NCBI RefSeq assembly: GCF_014084105.1
Contig: NZ_CP048289.1
Coordinates: 8,379,922 to 8,443,921 of the forward strand
Reading direction: 5' to 3'
DNA from: Streptacidiphilus sp. P02-A3a
GTDB taxonomy: Bacteria > Actinomycetota > Actinomycetes > Streptomycetales > Streptomycetaceae
DNA length: 64,000 bases
Shown: positions 43,664-51,961 of the stretch, one piece after another
Position numbering within the stretch: position 1 is the first letter of the stretch
How the letters are laid out: each line of letters opens with the position of its first letter
The notes under the pieces: generated by a model
The model's database searches: none
Told to the model about the DNA's origin: nothing
The model's input: the letters and a program-made list of their open reading frames with translations, nothing else
Translations under genes and position numbers: made by a program

Positions 43664-45403
43664 TCAGCGGGTCGGCACCGTCCGGGTGTCCCGGCCGGAC
43701 CGCAGCACCCGGCCCGGGACCGCGCCGGTCAGCCGGTCGTCGCGGATCGTCTCCACCCCGTTGACCCGCACGCTGACCACGCCCTCGGCCCGCGAGTCCA
43801 GCCTCGGGCTGTCCCCCGGCAGGTCGTGCACCAGCGTCGCCGGTCCGGCGTCGATCCGCTCCGGGTCGAACAGCACCAGGTCGGCGTGGTTCCCGACGGC
43901 GACCGTGCCGCGCTCCCGCAGTCCGAACAGCTCCGCCGGGTCGGCGGTGAGCATCCGGACCGCCTGTTCCAGCGGGACCAGCCGTCGGCGGCGCAGGCAG
44001 TCGCCGAGGAAGCGGGTGGTGTAGGGGGCGCCGCACATCCGGTCCAGGTGCGCCCCGGCGTCCGAGCCGCCGAGCAGTACGTCCGGGTGGGCCCAGGTGT
44101 CCCGGCGCAGCTCCCAGCTCGCCGGGTCGTTGTCGGTCGGCATCGGCCACAGCACGGTGCGCAGGCCGTCGGCGGAGCAGATCTCGACCAGGGTGGCGAA
44201 CGGGTCCTGGCCGCGCTCGGCGGCGATGTCGCGGACCACCCGCCCGGACAGTCCGGCGTTGGCCGCCGCGTAGGTGTCGCCGATCACGTAGCGCCCGAAG
44301 TCGGCGAGCCGCCGGAACACCCCCGCCTGCGGGCTGTCGGCGCGGCGCAGCAGCTCCGCGCGGACCGCCGGGTCGGCCAGCCGGGCGATCCGCTCGGGTA
44401 CCGGCAGGCCGAGGACCTCCCCCCAGCCGGGGATGAGGTTGAGCGCGCAGAAGGTCCCCAGGCTCATGTTCATCGGCGTGAGGATGGGCATGGTGAGCGC
44501 GACGATCCGGCCGCCGGCGGCGCGGGCGCGCTCGGACGCCAGCAGCTGGCGCGGGACCCGGGTGGGCACGGCGGCGTCGACGGTGAGCACGTTCCAGTTC
44601 ACGGCGCGTCCGGCGGCGGCGGACATGTCCACCAGCAGTTCGATCTCCGGGTCCGCGAACTGGTCCAGGCAGCCGGCCACGATGGCCTCGATCTGGGTAC
44701 CGGGGTGCTCCCCCACCGCGCGGCACAGGGCCAGCAGTTCGGCCCGCCCGGCGTGCCGGGAGGGGACCGGTCGGCCGTCGCCGTCGGCGTGGGTGGCCGA
44801 CTGGGTGGTCGACAGGCCCCAGCCGCCCTCGGCCATGGACTGCTTCAGCAGGGCGACCATGGCGTCGAGTTGGTCCGGGGTGGGCTGCCCGCCGACGGCG
44901 TCCGGGCCCATCACGTGGCGGCGCAGCGCGCAGTGGCCGACCATGAAGCCCGCGTTGACGGCGGTGCGGCCGTCCAGCGCGGCCAGGTAGTCGCCGAAGG
45001 AGGACCAGCCCCAGGGCACGCCCTCCTCCAGCGCGGCCAGCGACATGCCCTCGACCCGGCACATCATCCGCCGGGTGTAGTCGGCGTCCTGCGGCCGGGC
45101 CGGGTTGAGCGGGGCCAGGGTGAAGCCGCAGTTGCCGCCCGCGACGGTGGTCACCCCGTGCCCGAGGGACGGCGTGGCGTACGGGTCCCAGAACAGCTGC
45201 GCGTCGTAGTGGGTGTGCGGGTCGACGAATCCGGGGGTGAGCACCAGGCCGGTGGCGTCCTCGGTGCCGCGCGCGGCTTCCGCGCAGCCCCCGGCGGTGG
45301 TGATCACGGCGACCCGTCCGGCGCGGACGCCGACGTCGGCGGTGCGGGCGGGGGCGCCGGTGCCGTCCACCAGCGTCGCGCCCTGGATCAGGTGGTCGAG
45401 CAT
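43664..45403 (-). CDS. N-acyl-D-amino-acid deacylase-type amidohydrolase
   Basis: 579 residues, amidohydrolase superfamily, D-aminoacylase group. GFVDPHTHYDAQLFWDPYATPSLGHGVTTVAGGNCGFTLAP (about residues 58-98) gives the first HxH and the Cys ligand region. GGSDAGAHLDRM carries the catalytic Asp, and the C-terminal AELFGLRERGTVAVGNHADLVLFDP is the composite domain end. ATG 45403 starts 43 bases after the upstream LLM gene, same strand, so they are likely co-transcribed. The natural substrate is unknown; such proteins also hydrolyse cyclic amides. Confidence 0.85.
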   Translation of the reverse strand: MLDHLIQGATLVDGTGAPARTADVGVRAGRVAVITTAGGCAEAARGTEDATGLVLTPGFVDPHTHYDAQLFWDPYATPSLGHGVTTVAGGNCGFTLAPLNPARPQDADYTRRMMCRVEGMSLAALEEGVPWGWSSFGDYLAALDGRTAVNAGFMVGHCALRRHVMGPDAVGGQPTPDQLDAMVALLKQSMAEGGWGLSTTQSATHADGDGRPVPSRHAGRAELLALCRAVGEHPGTQIEAIVAGCLDQFADPEIELLVDMSAAAGRAVNWNVLTVDAAVPTRVPRQLLASERARAAGGRIVALTMPILTPMNMSLGTFCALNLIPGWGEVLGLPVPERIARLADPAVRAELLRRADSPQAGVFRRLADFGRYVIGDTYAAANAGLSGRVVRDIAAERGQDPFATLVEICSADGLRTVLWPMPTDNDPASWELRRDTWAHPDVLLGGSDAGAHLDRMCGAPYTTRFLGDCLRRRRLVPLEQAVRMLTADPAELFGLRERGTVAVGNHADLVLFDPERIDAGPATLVHDLPGDSPRLDSRAEGVVSVRVNGVETIRDDRLTGAVPGRVLRSGRDTRTVPTR

Positions 45404-45446
45404 CGCTCCTCCGGAGGGGGTACGGGCGGACGGGCCCGGCGGCGGG

Positions 45447-46571
45447 CTACCGGGACGCCTGGCGGAAGCGGGTGGTGCGGTGCACCGGGTCCGTGTCGAT
45501 CTTGGGGATGACGTGCTCGCCGATCAGCCTGATGGTGTCGGCGGTGGCCTGCGGCGGGATCCCGACCGGGAGCCCGAAGACCAACTGGTCCGCTCCGGCC
45601 GACTCCCAGCGCTTGCACTGCCGCAGCACCTCGTCCGGGTCGCCGCAGATCAGCAGCTCCTCCTGCACCATCAGGTCGATCAGTTCCTCGTTGTACTCCG
45701 GCAGCAGCTCCGGCCAGGCCGGGATCCCCTCCGGGCGGGGGAAGGTGTCGTGGTAGCGGAACAGCAGCGACTGGAGGTAGTTGAGGCCCCCGGCGGCGGC
45801 GATGCGACGCGCCTCGCGGGTGGTCTCGGCGCAGATCGCGGTCGAGGTCACCATCACGTTGTCGTTGACGAACGCGCCCACCGGTTCGGCGTCGCGGACG
45901 GCGTTCTTGTAGGAGTTGACCACCCACTCCATGTCGGAGACCTTCTGCACGCTGAAGCCGAGCACGCCGAGGCCCTTGCGGGCGGCCATCCCGTAGGAGG
46001 CGGGGCTCCCGGCGGCGTACCACATGGCCGGGTGGGCCTTGCCGAACGGCTTGGGCAGGATCTTGCGCGGCGGCAGCGACCAGTGCTTGCCCTGGAAGCC
46101 CTGGTACTCGTCCTGGAGCCACATCTTGGGGAACTCCCCGATGGTCTCCTCCCAGATCTCCTTGGTGCCGTTCATGTCCGTGAGTTCGGGCATGAAGCCG
46201 AGGATCTCGTGGCTGCCCGCGCCGCGCCCGGTGCCGAACTCGAAGCGCCCGCCGGAGAGATGGTCGAGCATGGCGACCCGCTCGGCGACCTTGACCGGGT
46301 GGTTGACCTTGGCCAGCGGGTTGAAGATGCCCGAGCCGAGGTGGATCCGCTGGGTGGCGTTGGTCAGGTAGCCGATCACCACGTCGTTCGCGGAGAGGTG
46401 GGAGTACTCCTCCAGGAAGTGGTGCTCGGTGATCCAGGCGTACTTGAAGCCCGCCCGGTCGGCCTGGACGACGTAGTCCATCTCCTCCATCAGGGCGTGG
46501 TGCTCGGCCTGCGGGTCGGCCTGGGAGCGACTTCTGGGCACGTAGCCCTGAATGAAGATGCCGAACTCCAT
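45447..46571 (-). CDS. LLM class (luciferase-like) flavin-dependent oxidoreductase
   Basis: A 374-residue TIM-barrel flavoprotein (FMN or F420) of the luciferase-like monooxygenase superfamily. MEFGIFIQGYVPRS at the start, AWITEHHFLEEYSHLSAND, LGSGIFNPLAKVNHPVKVAERVAMLDHLSGGRFEFGTGRGAG (about residues 75-117). First gene of a two-gene unit with the D-aminoacylase-type gene. Two palindromes of the CTGACGG type lie 35-107 bases upstream. Likely a catabolic monooxygenase; substrate unknown. Confidence 0.88.
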   Translation of the reverse strand: MEFGIFIQGYVPRSRSQADPQAEHHALMEEMDYVVQADRAGFKYAWITEHHFLEEYSHLSANDVVIGYLTNATQRIHLGSGIFNPLAKVNHPVKVAERVAMLDHLSGGRFEFGTGRGAGSHEILGFMPELTDMNGTKEIWEETIGEFPKMWLQDEYQGFQGKHWSLPPRKILPKPFGKAHPAMWYAAGSPASYGMAARKGLGVLGFSVQKVSDMEWVVNSYKNAVRDAEPVGAFVNDNVMVTSTAICAETTREARRIAAAGGLNYLQSLLFRYHDTFPRPEGIPAWPELLPEYNEELIDLMVQEELLICGDPDEVLRQCKRWESAGADQLVFGLPVGIPPQATADTIRLIGEHVIPKIDTDPVHRTTRFRQASR

Positions 46572-46607
46572 CGTTTCACCGTCCTGTCGTCTTCGACCGT
46601 ATCCGTA

Positions 46608-46624
46608 TCTGACGGTCCATCAGA
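46608..46624. promoter_or_regulatory. CTGACGG-type operator 1
   Basis: TCTGACGG-T-CCATCAGA: 7 of 8 arm positions pair; with flanks TATCTGA/TCAGATA also pair. It is 37 bases upstream of the LLM gene starting at 46571. It matches sites at 46664, 49799 and 49832. Confidence 0.7.
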
Positions 46625-46663
46625 TATGCCGACTCTCGCAGCCGCATGCGACCCCGTCAATAG

Positions 46664-46678
46664 CTGACGCTGCGTCAG
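46664..46678. promoter_or_regulatory. CTGACGG-type operator 2
   Basis: CTGACGC-T-GCGTCAG, a perfect 7-bp inverted repeat with 1-base spacer, 55 bp centre-to-centre from operator 1. It lies between the stop of the SDR gene and the LLM gene. Confidence 0.7.
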
Positions 46679-46698
46679 ATATGGAGCTCGGCAAGGCC

Positions 46699-47502
46699 TC
46701 AACCGAGAGAGACACCGGCCAGCCAGCCGCCGTCGACCACGATCGGCTGACCGGTGATGTAGGAGGAGTCCTCGCAGCTCAGGAACAGCGCCAGCCGGGC
46801 GACCTCCTCCGGGCGGCCGATCCGCCCCAGCGGCACCGTCCTGGCGTACAGCCGGTCCACGGCCGCCGCCAGCGAGGCCGCCTCCCGCTCGCCCAGCGGC
46901 TGTCCGCCCGCCGGATCGGACATCGGGGTGTCCACCGCGCCCGGGCAGATCGCGTTCACCCGGATCCCCTTGGCCGCCAGCTCCATCGCGGCCACCCTGG
47001 TCATGCTGAGGATCGCGCCCTTGGTCGCCGCGTACGAGGTCAGCTGGGCCATCCCGGTCTGCGCGGTGTACGAGGCGGTGTTGACCACGGTGCCGCCCCC
47101 GGCCGCCTCGATCGCGGGCGCGGCGGCCCGCATCCCGAGGAAGCAGCCGACCTGGTTCACCCGCACCACCAGCAGGAACTCCTCCAGCGGGGTGCTCACC
47201 AGCTCGTTGAAGCGGAGGATCCCGGCATTGTTGACCAGCCCGTCGAGCTTCCCGAAGGCGGACAGCGCGGCCTCGACCGCCGCCACCCAGTCGTCCTCGT
47301 CGCCGACGTCCAGGTGCTGGTAGCGCACCCGGTCCGGACCGTGGTGCTCCGTCAGTTCCTTGGCCAGCGCCTCGCCCCGGTCGTCCAGGATGTCGGCGAG
47401 GAGGACCTGCGCGCCCTCGGCCGCGAACAGCCGGGCCTCCTGTTCGCCCTGGCCCCGGGCGGCGCCGGTGACCAGGATGGTGCGGCCGTCGAGCTTCGGC
47501 AT
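46699..47502 (-). CDS. Short-chain dehydrogenase/reductase
   Basis: 267 residues, classical SDR. Cofactor motif TGAARGQGEQEARLF (about residues 12-26), NNAG (about 90-93), catalytic Ser in NTASYTAQTG and the pair SYAATKGA (Tyr and Lys, about 156-160), then NAICPGAVDTPM. The GQG-E-E variant of the glycine loop resembles the subgroup that uses NAD+. It is in a catabolic cluster; substrate unknown. Start ATG 47502; a (GATGACA) repeat tract lies 20-80 bases upstream. Confidence 0.92.
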   Translation of the reverse strand: MPKLDGRTILVTGAARGQGEQEARLFAAEGAQVLLADILDDRGEALAKELTEHHGPDRVRYQHLDVGDEDDWVAAVEAALSAFGKLDGLVNNAGILRFNELVSTPLEEFLLVVRVNQVGCFLGMRAAAPAIEAAGGGTVVNTASYTAQTGMAQLTSYAATKGAILSMTRVAAMELAAKGIRVNAICPGAVDTPMSDPAGGQPLGEREAASLAAAVDRLYARTVPLGRIGRPEEVARLALFLSCEDSSYITGQPIVVDGGWLAGVSLG

Positions 47503-47523
47503 GGCGGGACTCCCCTGCGGCTG

Positions 47524-47582
47524 GATGACAGATGCGGCTGGCCAACGGATGACAGATGACAGATGACAGAAAGCAGATGACA
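47524..47582. repeat. GATGACA heptamer repeats
   Basis: Five GATGACA units at 47524, 47548, 47555, 47562 and 47576; three of them are exactly tandem (47548-47568). They lie upstream of the SDR gene and between it and the next gene of the cluster. Confidence 0.85.
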
Positions 47583-47605
47583 GCGGACGGCCGCCCGCCG
47601 TCCGC

Positions 47606-48556
47606 TCAGACCAGCGGCAGCACGTCGGTGGCCAGGGCTTCGAGCTGGTCCAGGTACTCCTGGCAGTCGCGGCTGCGCGGCCGGAGCTGGAGATGGGTGA
47701 CGCCCAGTGCGCCGTAGCCGCGCAGCGCCTCGGCCAGCCGCTCGGGCTTGCCGGCCAGCGTCCGGCGGCCGACGTCCCAGCCGGGTTCGCCGACGTGGAG
47801 CGCGGGCGGGATGGCGTTGACCACGAAGGGGCCGCCGCGCTCCGCCTGACGGCGGACGGACGCGATCAACTGGAGTTGCGATGACAGCTGACCGATACTG
47901 TCACCCTGCGAGAGCCAGCCGTCACCCAGCAGCGCCGCCCGGGTGACCGCGCGGGGGGAGGATCCGCCGACCCAGATCGGCGGCCGGGGACGCTGCACCG
48001 GGCGCGGACCGACCGCGAGCCCGGAGAACGCGAACCGGGCCCCCCGGTGCACCGGGTACTCGTCCGTCAGCGCCGCCGACAGCGCCACGATGCCCTCGTC
48101 CAGGATCGCTCCGCGCCGGTGGAAGTCCACCCCCAGCGCCTGGAACTCCTCCGGCACGTGTCCCGCGCCCACCCCCAGCAGCAGCCGTCCGCCGCTGAGC
48201 AGGTCCAGCGTGGCGTACTGCTTGGCGGACAGCAGCGGGTGCCGCAGCGGGGCCACCGCGACATGCGACAGCAGCCGGATCCGGCTGGTCAGCGCCGCCA
48301 GCCAGGCCAGCGTCGCCACCGGGTCGTACCAGGTGGTGCCCATCGCCTCGGCCAGCCGCTCGGGGATCACCACATGGTCGCAGCAGGCGACGTAGGCGTA
48401 CCCCAGCCGGTCGGCGGCCCGCGCGACCAGCGCCAGCTGCTCCGGGCCCGCGTCGAGCTCCCAGGGCTCCCGGTAGAGCCTGCTCACCGACTGGATCGGG
48501 AGCTGGATCCCAAAGCTGAGCGCGGATGATGACGGTATGTCAGTTGCGTCCGACAC
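47606..48556 (-). CDS. LLM class F420-dependent oxidoreductase
   Basis: 316 residues of the luciferase-like superfamily, closest in layout to actinobacterial F420-dependent oxidoreductases of the Rv2161c type. LLSGGRLLLGVGAGHVPEEFQALGVDFHRRGAILDE (about residues 118-152) and RPPIWVGGSSPRAVTRAA (about 192-210) are conserved. GTG 48556 has a G-rich binding site and overlaps the upstream amidohydrolase by 17 bases, so the two are translationally coupled. Confidence 0.86.
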   Translation of the reverse strand: MSDATDIPSSSALSFGIQLPIQSVSRLYREPWELDAGPEQLALVARAADRLGYAYVACCDHVVIPERLAEAMGTTWYDPVATLAWLAALTSRIRLLSHVAVAPLRHPLLSAKQYATLDLLSGGRLLLGVGAGHVPEEFQALGVDFHRRGAILDEGIVALSAALTDEYPVHRGARFAFSGLAVGPRPVQRPRPPIWVGGSSPRAVTRAALLGDGWLSQGDSIGQLSSQLQLIASVRRQAERGGPFVVNAIPPALHVGEPGWDVGRRTLAGKPERLAEALRGYGALGVTHLQLRPRSRDCQEYLDQLEALATDVLPLV

Positions 48557-49778
48557 CAGTGCCCCCCTTCCACAGCCCGTCCGGGGTCAGGTCGAGCAGG
48601 TCGATCGCGTTGCCGCGCACCAGCCGCTCGATCACCTCCGGCGCGAGGTGCCCCATCTGCGACTCGGCGACCTCGCGGCTCCTCGGCCAGGTGGAGTCGG
48701 AGTGCGGGTAGTCGGTCTCGTAGAGCACGTTGCCGGCGCCGACGGCGTCGAGGTTGCGCACCCCGTGCGGGTCGTCGAAGAAGCAGCCGTGGATGTGCTC
48801 CGCGAACAGCTCGCTGGGCCGGGTCAGCACCTTGTCGGCGACCCCGCCCCAGGCGGCGTTCTCCTCCCAGACCACGTCGGCCCGGGCCAGGATGTAGGGG
48901 ATCCAGCCGATCTGCCCCTCGGCGTACATCAGCCGCAGCCCGGGGAAGCGGTCGAACTTGCCGCTCATCAGCCAGTCCACCATGGAGAAGCAGCAGTTGG
49001 CGAAGGTGAGGGTGGAGCCGACGGCGGGCGGCGCGTCGGCCGAGGTGGAGGGCATCCGCGAGGAGGAGCCGATGTGCATCGCGATCACCGTGCCGGTCTC
49101 CTCGCAGGCGCGCAGGAACGGGTCCCAGTGGTCGGTGTGGATGCTCGGCAGGCCCAGGTGCGGGGGTATCTCGCTGAAGCAGACCGCCCGCACGCCGCGC
49201 CCGGCGTTGCGGCGCACCTCGGCGGCGGCCAACTCGGCGTCCCACAGCGGGACGATGGCCAGCGGGATCATCCGGCCGCGCGCGGCCGGGCCGCACCACT
49301 CGTCCACCATCCAGTCGTTGTAGGCGCGGACGCAGAGCAGCCCCAGATCGCGGTCCGCGCCCTCGGTGAAGGTCTGGCCGCAGAACCTGGGGAAGGTCGG
49401 GAAGCACAGCGCGGACTGGACGTGGTTGACGTCCATGTCAGCCAGCCGCTCGGGTACCGAGAACGACCCCGGGCGCATCCGCTCGTAGGTGATCGCCTCC
49501 AGCCGCACCTCCTCGCGCGGATAGCCGACGGCGGTGTCGAGCCTGGTCAGCGGGCGGTGCAGGTCCTCGTACACCCACCAGTCGGCGATCGGCCCGGGGC
49601 TGCCGGGGGTTCCCATGACCGGGGCGAACCGGCCGCCGGTGAAGGTCATCTCGGCGAGCGGCGCGCGGACGATGCGGGGACCGGTGGTGAGGTACTTCCG
49701 GGGCAGGCGGTCCTGCCAGACGTCGGGTGGTTCGACGGTGTGGTCGTCCACCGAGATGATCCGGGGGAAGTTCTCCAT
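48540..49778 (-). CDS. Amidohydrolase family 2 (metal-dependent hydrolase)
   Basis: 412 residues of the amidohydro_2/ACMS-decarboxylase-like family. ISVDDHTVEPPDVW (first metal motif with D-x-H), VIAMHIGSSS (His), LMYAEGQIGWIPYILARAD and VLYETDYPHSDSTWP (catalytic Asp) are visible. Such enzymes decarboxylate or hydrolyse ring-cleavage and acyl intermediates. ATG 49778. Two CTGACGG-type operators lie 21-68 bases upstream. It heads the operon with the F420-type oxidoreductase. Confidence 0.87.
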   Translation of the reverse strand: MENFPRIISVDDHTVEPPDVWQDRLPRKYLTTGPRIVRAPLAEMTFTGGRFAPVMGTPGSPGPIADWWVYEDLHRPLTRLDTAVGYPREEVRLEAITYERMRPGSFSVPERLADMDVNHVQSALCFPTFPRFCGQTFTEGADRDLGLLCVRAYNDWMVDEWCGPAARGRMIPLAIVPLWDAELAAAEVRRNAGRGVRAVCFSEIPPHLGLPSIHTDHWDPFLRACEETGTVIAMHIGSSSRMPSTSADAPPAVGSTLTFANCCFSMVDWLMSGKFDRFPGLRLMYAEGQIGWIPYILARADVVWEENAAWGGVADKVLTRPSELFAEHIHGCFFDDPHGVRNLDAVGAGNVLYETDYPHSDSTWPRSREVAESQMGHLAPEVIERLVRGNAIDLLDLTPDGLWKGGTGVGRN

Positions 49779-49798
49779 GACGGCAGGCTACCGCCGAT

Positions 49799-49813
49799 CT
49801 GACGGCCCGTCAG
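49799..49813. promoter_or_regulatory. CTGACGG-type operator 3
   Basis: CTGACGG-C-CCGTCAG, perfect inverted repeat, 21 bases upstream of the amidohydrolase start. Confidence 0.75.
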
Positions 49814-49831
49814 GAGTGTGGACCGGCCGAA

Positions 49832-49846
49832 CTGACGGCCAATCAG
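49832..49846. promoter_or_regulatory. CTGACGG-type operator 4
   Basis: CTGACGG-C-CAATCAG; 6 of 7 arm positions match, except CA in place of CC-G. Its centre is 33 bp (about three helical turns) from operator 3. Confidence 0.6.
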
Positions 49847-49966
49847 CGACAGTGCGCCCCGCCGCCCGCGGCTCCGGGCAGCGGAGCGGCGGTGGCGGCG
49901 GGGCGCGTTGCGCCGGGCGGCGGACAGGCAGTGCCGACGCCCGGCCGGGGAGGAGGCCTGAGAGGG

Positions 49967-51058
49967 TCAGAGCGTGCCGAGGGTCACCGTGGCGGTCTTG
50001 CCGGCGCCGTCCCTGACGTAGGTGACCGGGACCTTCTGCCCCGGCTGCATCGTCGCCAGCACCTCGCCCAGCTGCGAGGAACTGGTCACCGCGTTGTCGC
50101 CGACCTTGGTGATCACGTCGCCGGGCTGGATCCCGGCCTGCGCCGCCGGACCGCCCGAGGTCACCCCGACCACGCCCGCGCCGGTCTCGGCGCCGGAGCC
50201 GGAGCTGTCGGCGACCAGGGTCCGGGTGGTGATGCCGAGGGCGGCGCGGCCGGAGTCGACCACCTTGCCGTCCTTGATCATCTGGTTGGCGAGGTCGGTC
50301 ACCGTGGAGGCCGGGATGGCGAAGCCGATGCCGGGTGCCTGCCCGCCGTCGCTGGAGTCGGTGGCGGCCAGCGTGTTCACGCCGATCACCTGGTTCGACA
50401 GGTTGACCAGGGCGCCGCCGCTGTTGCCCGGGTTGATCGCGGCCGAGGTCTGCACCATGTTGGGGATGGTCGCCCCCGGGGAGTCCTGACTCCTCGGCTC
50501 GGAGACGGTCCGGCCGACGGCGGAGACGATGCCCTGGGTGACGCTGCTGGACAGCCCCAGCGGGTTGCCCATCGCCAGCAGGATCTGCCCGACCGCGACC
50601 TTGCCGCTGTCCCCGAAGACGGCGGGCTTCAACCCGGCCGGCGGACTGCTCAGCTTGATCACCGCGAGGTCGTTGGTCGGGTACGAGTAGACCAGGGTCG
50701 CGGCGAAGGGCGAGGAGCTGTCGGCCAGGGTCACCTGGAAGCTGGTGGCGGAGCCGACGACATGGGCGTTGGTGACGATGTCGCCCTTGCTGTCGTAGAC
50801 GATGCCGGAGCCCAGGCTGTCGCCCGCGGTGATCTGCACCACCGAGGGCAGCACCGCCGCCACCGTGTGCTCGTACTGGCCCTGAAGGTCGCTGCTGACG
50901 CTCGGCGCGGGCCCCGGGCTGCCGGTACTGTCACCGCCGGAGGCGGAGGCCGAGGCGGACGTTCCGCTGCTGCACCCGGCCGAGGCGGCGAGCAGCGCAC
51001 CCGCGAGCAGGGCCAGCGCGGCCGTCCGCGGCGAGCGGCGGGAACCAGCAGTCTCCAT
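49967..51058 (-). CDS. HtrA/DegP-type serine protease, lipoprotein
   Basis: 363 residues. Signal peptide with lipobox ASAGC (Cys about residue 29), Ser/Gly linker, trypsin-like domain with catalytic His (IVTNAHVVGSA), Asp (YPTNDLAVIKL) and Ser (INPGNSGGALVNL), then a PDZ domain (about residues 265-360) with GPAAQAGIQPGDVITKVG. It should sit on the outer face of the membrane and degrade or refold misfolded exported proteins. It is followed upstream (same strand, 142-base gap with no gene) by a SurA-like lipoprotein gene. Confidence 0.92.
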   Translation of the reverse strand: METAGSRRSPRTAALALLAGALLAASAGCSSGTSASASASGGDSTGSPGPAPSVSSDLQGQYEHTVAAVLPSVVQITAGDSLGSGIVYDSKGDIVTNAHVVGSATSFQVTLADSSSPFAATLVYSYPTNDLAVIKLSSPPAGLKPAVFGDSGKVAVGQILLAMGNPLGLSSSVTQGIVSAVGRTVSEPRSQDSPGATIPNMVQTSAAINPGNSGGALVNLSNQVIGVNTLAATDSSDGGQAPGIGFAIPASTVTDLANQMIKDGKVVDSGRAALGITTRTLVADSSGSGAETGAGVVGVTSGGPAAQAGIQPGDVITKVGDNAVTSSSQLGEVLATMQPGQKVPVTYVRDGAGKTATVTLGTL

Positions 51059-51200
51059 GGATACGACCTTTGCCTGGGGATGCCTGTGCCTGGAAATGCC
51101 CGGACCGAGAAGGCTCGCGGCTATTTACCCCAATTGTCCATTTCGCTGCACCGATTCCCGCGCAGGCGCGCGGAATCCTCCCGCGCGCCCCCTTGTCGGC

Positions 51201-51806
51201 TCAGGCCTTCAGCCACGGCTCCGTCGGCGCGCCGAGGGTCAGTTTCTGGTCGCTCCAGACGCCGTACCTCGGGTTCACCGTCACCTTGAGCTGGTCGGCG
51301 GCCGTGGTCAGGATCTTCTGCAGCTGCGCGCCCGCGTCGGTCGCGGACGGGTCCACCCCGGCCTGCTGGAGCAGCTCCAGCTCCCCTGCCCGCATCCGGT
51401 AGTAGGTGTCCATCGAGGACGGCGCCAGCGACAGCTGCTGCACGAAGTCCTGCGCCAGCGCCTGGGCGCCGCCCGCCTGCGAGGCGTCGGCCGCCTCGTC
51501 CTGCTGCACCTGGCCCTCGGTCACCGACAGCCCCCGCTCGGCCAGCGTCTGCTGCACCACCTGCGCCAGTACCAGCAGCTGCAGGGTCTGCCCGGACACC
51601 GCCGTGCCCTCCTGCGCGTTGGTGTCCTGGGCGAGCGCGGCCCGGTACGCGGAGACGTCGGCCTGGAGCGTGGACACGGCGATCCGCTGGTTGCCGACGA
51701 CGGCGGCGGCCCCCGGATGCTCGCTCGCCGCCGAGCAGCCCGACAGGGCCGCGACCCCACAGGCGGCCAGGACGGCAACGGCGGTACGGCGACGACGGCG
51801 GTTCAC
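51201..51806 (-). CDS. SurA N-terminal-domain lipoprotein (chaperone-like)
   Basis: 201 residues. Basic N-terminus RRRRR, hydrophobic core and lipobox LSGC (Cys 24). The mature part has the SurA/PrsA-type N-terminal helical pattern: VVGNQRIAVSTLQADVSAYRAAL, ALAQDFVQQLSL and the closing NPRYGVWSDQKLTLGAP, which is conserved at the end of PrsA-like proteins of streptomycetes. The PPIase (parvulin) domain is missing, so it would be a chaperone only. GTG 51806. It pairs functionally with the HtrA-type protease. The gap 51807-51961 shows nothing. Confidence 0.8.
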   Translation of the reverse strand: MNRRRRRTAVAVLAACGVAALSGCSAASEHPGAAAVVGNQRIAVSTLQADVSAYRAALAQDTNAQEGTAVSGQTLQLLVLAQVVQQTLAERGLSVTEGQVQQDEAADASQAGGAQALAQDFVQQLSLAPSSMDTYYRMRAGELELLQQAGVDPSATDAGAQLQKILTTAADQLKVTVNPRYGVWSDQKLTLGAPTEPWLKA

Positions 51807-51961
51807 GGGGCCTCCCGATGGTGACACTGCGACAGCTCGGCATGTGCGCGTCTGACGATACGTCCGCTCACCCACTGTCGTCACCGCCCCACGCGGTCCC
51901 ACTCTGCCGCCGGACCCGGCGGGCGAACCGCCGGACCGGCGGGCGGGGCGCCGCCGCGCGC

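Noticed and set aside
47524-47582. GATGACA repeats as a small CRISPR array
   Set aside because: Units are 7 bases, mostly without spacers; no cas gene.
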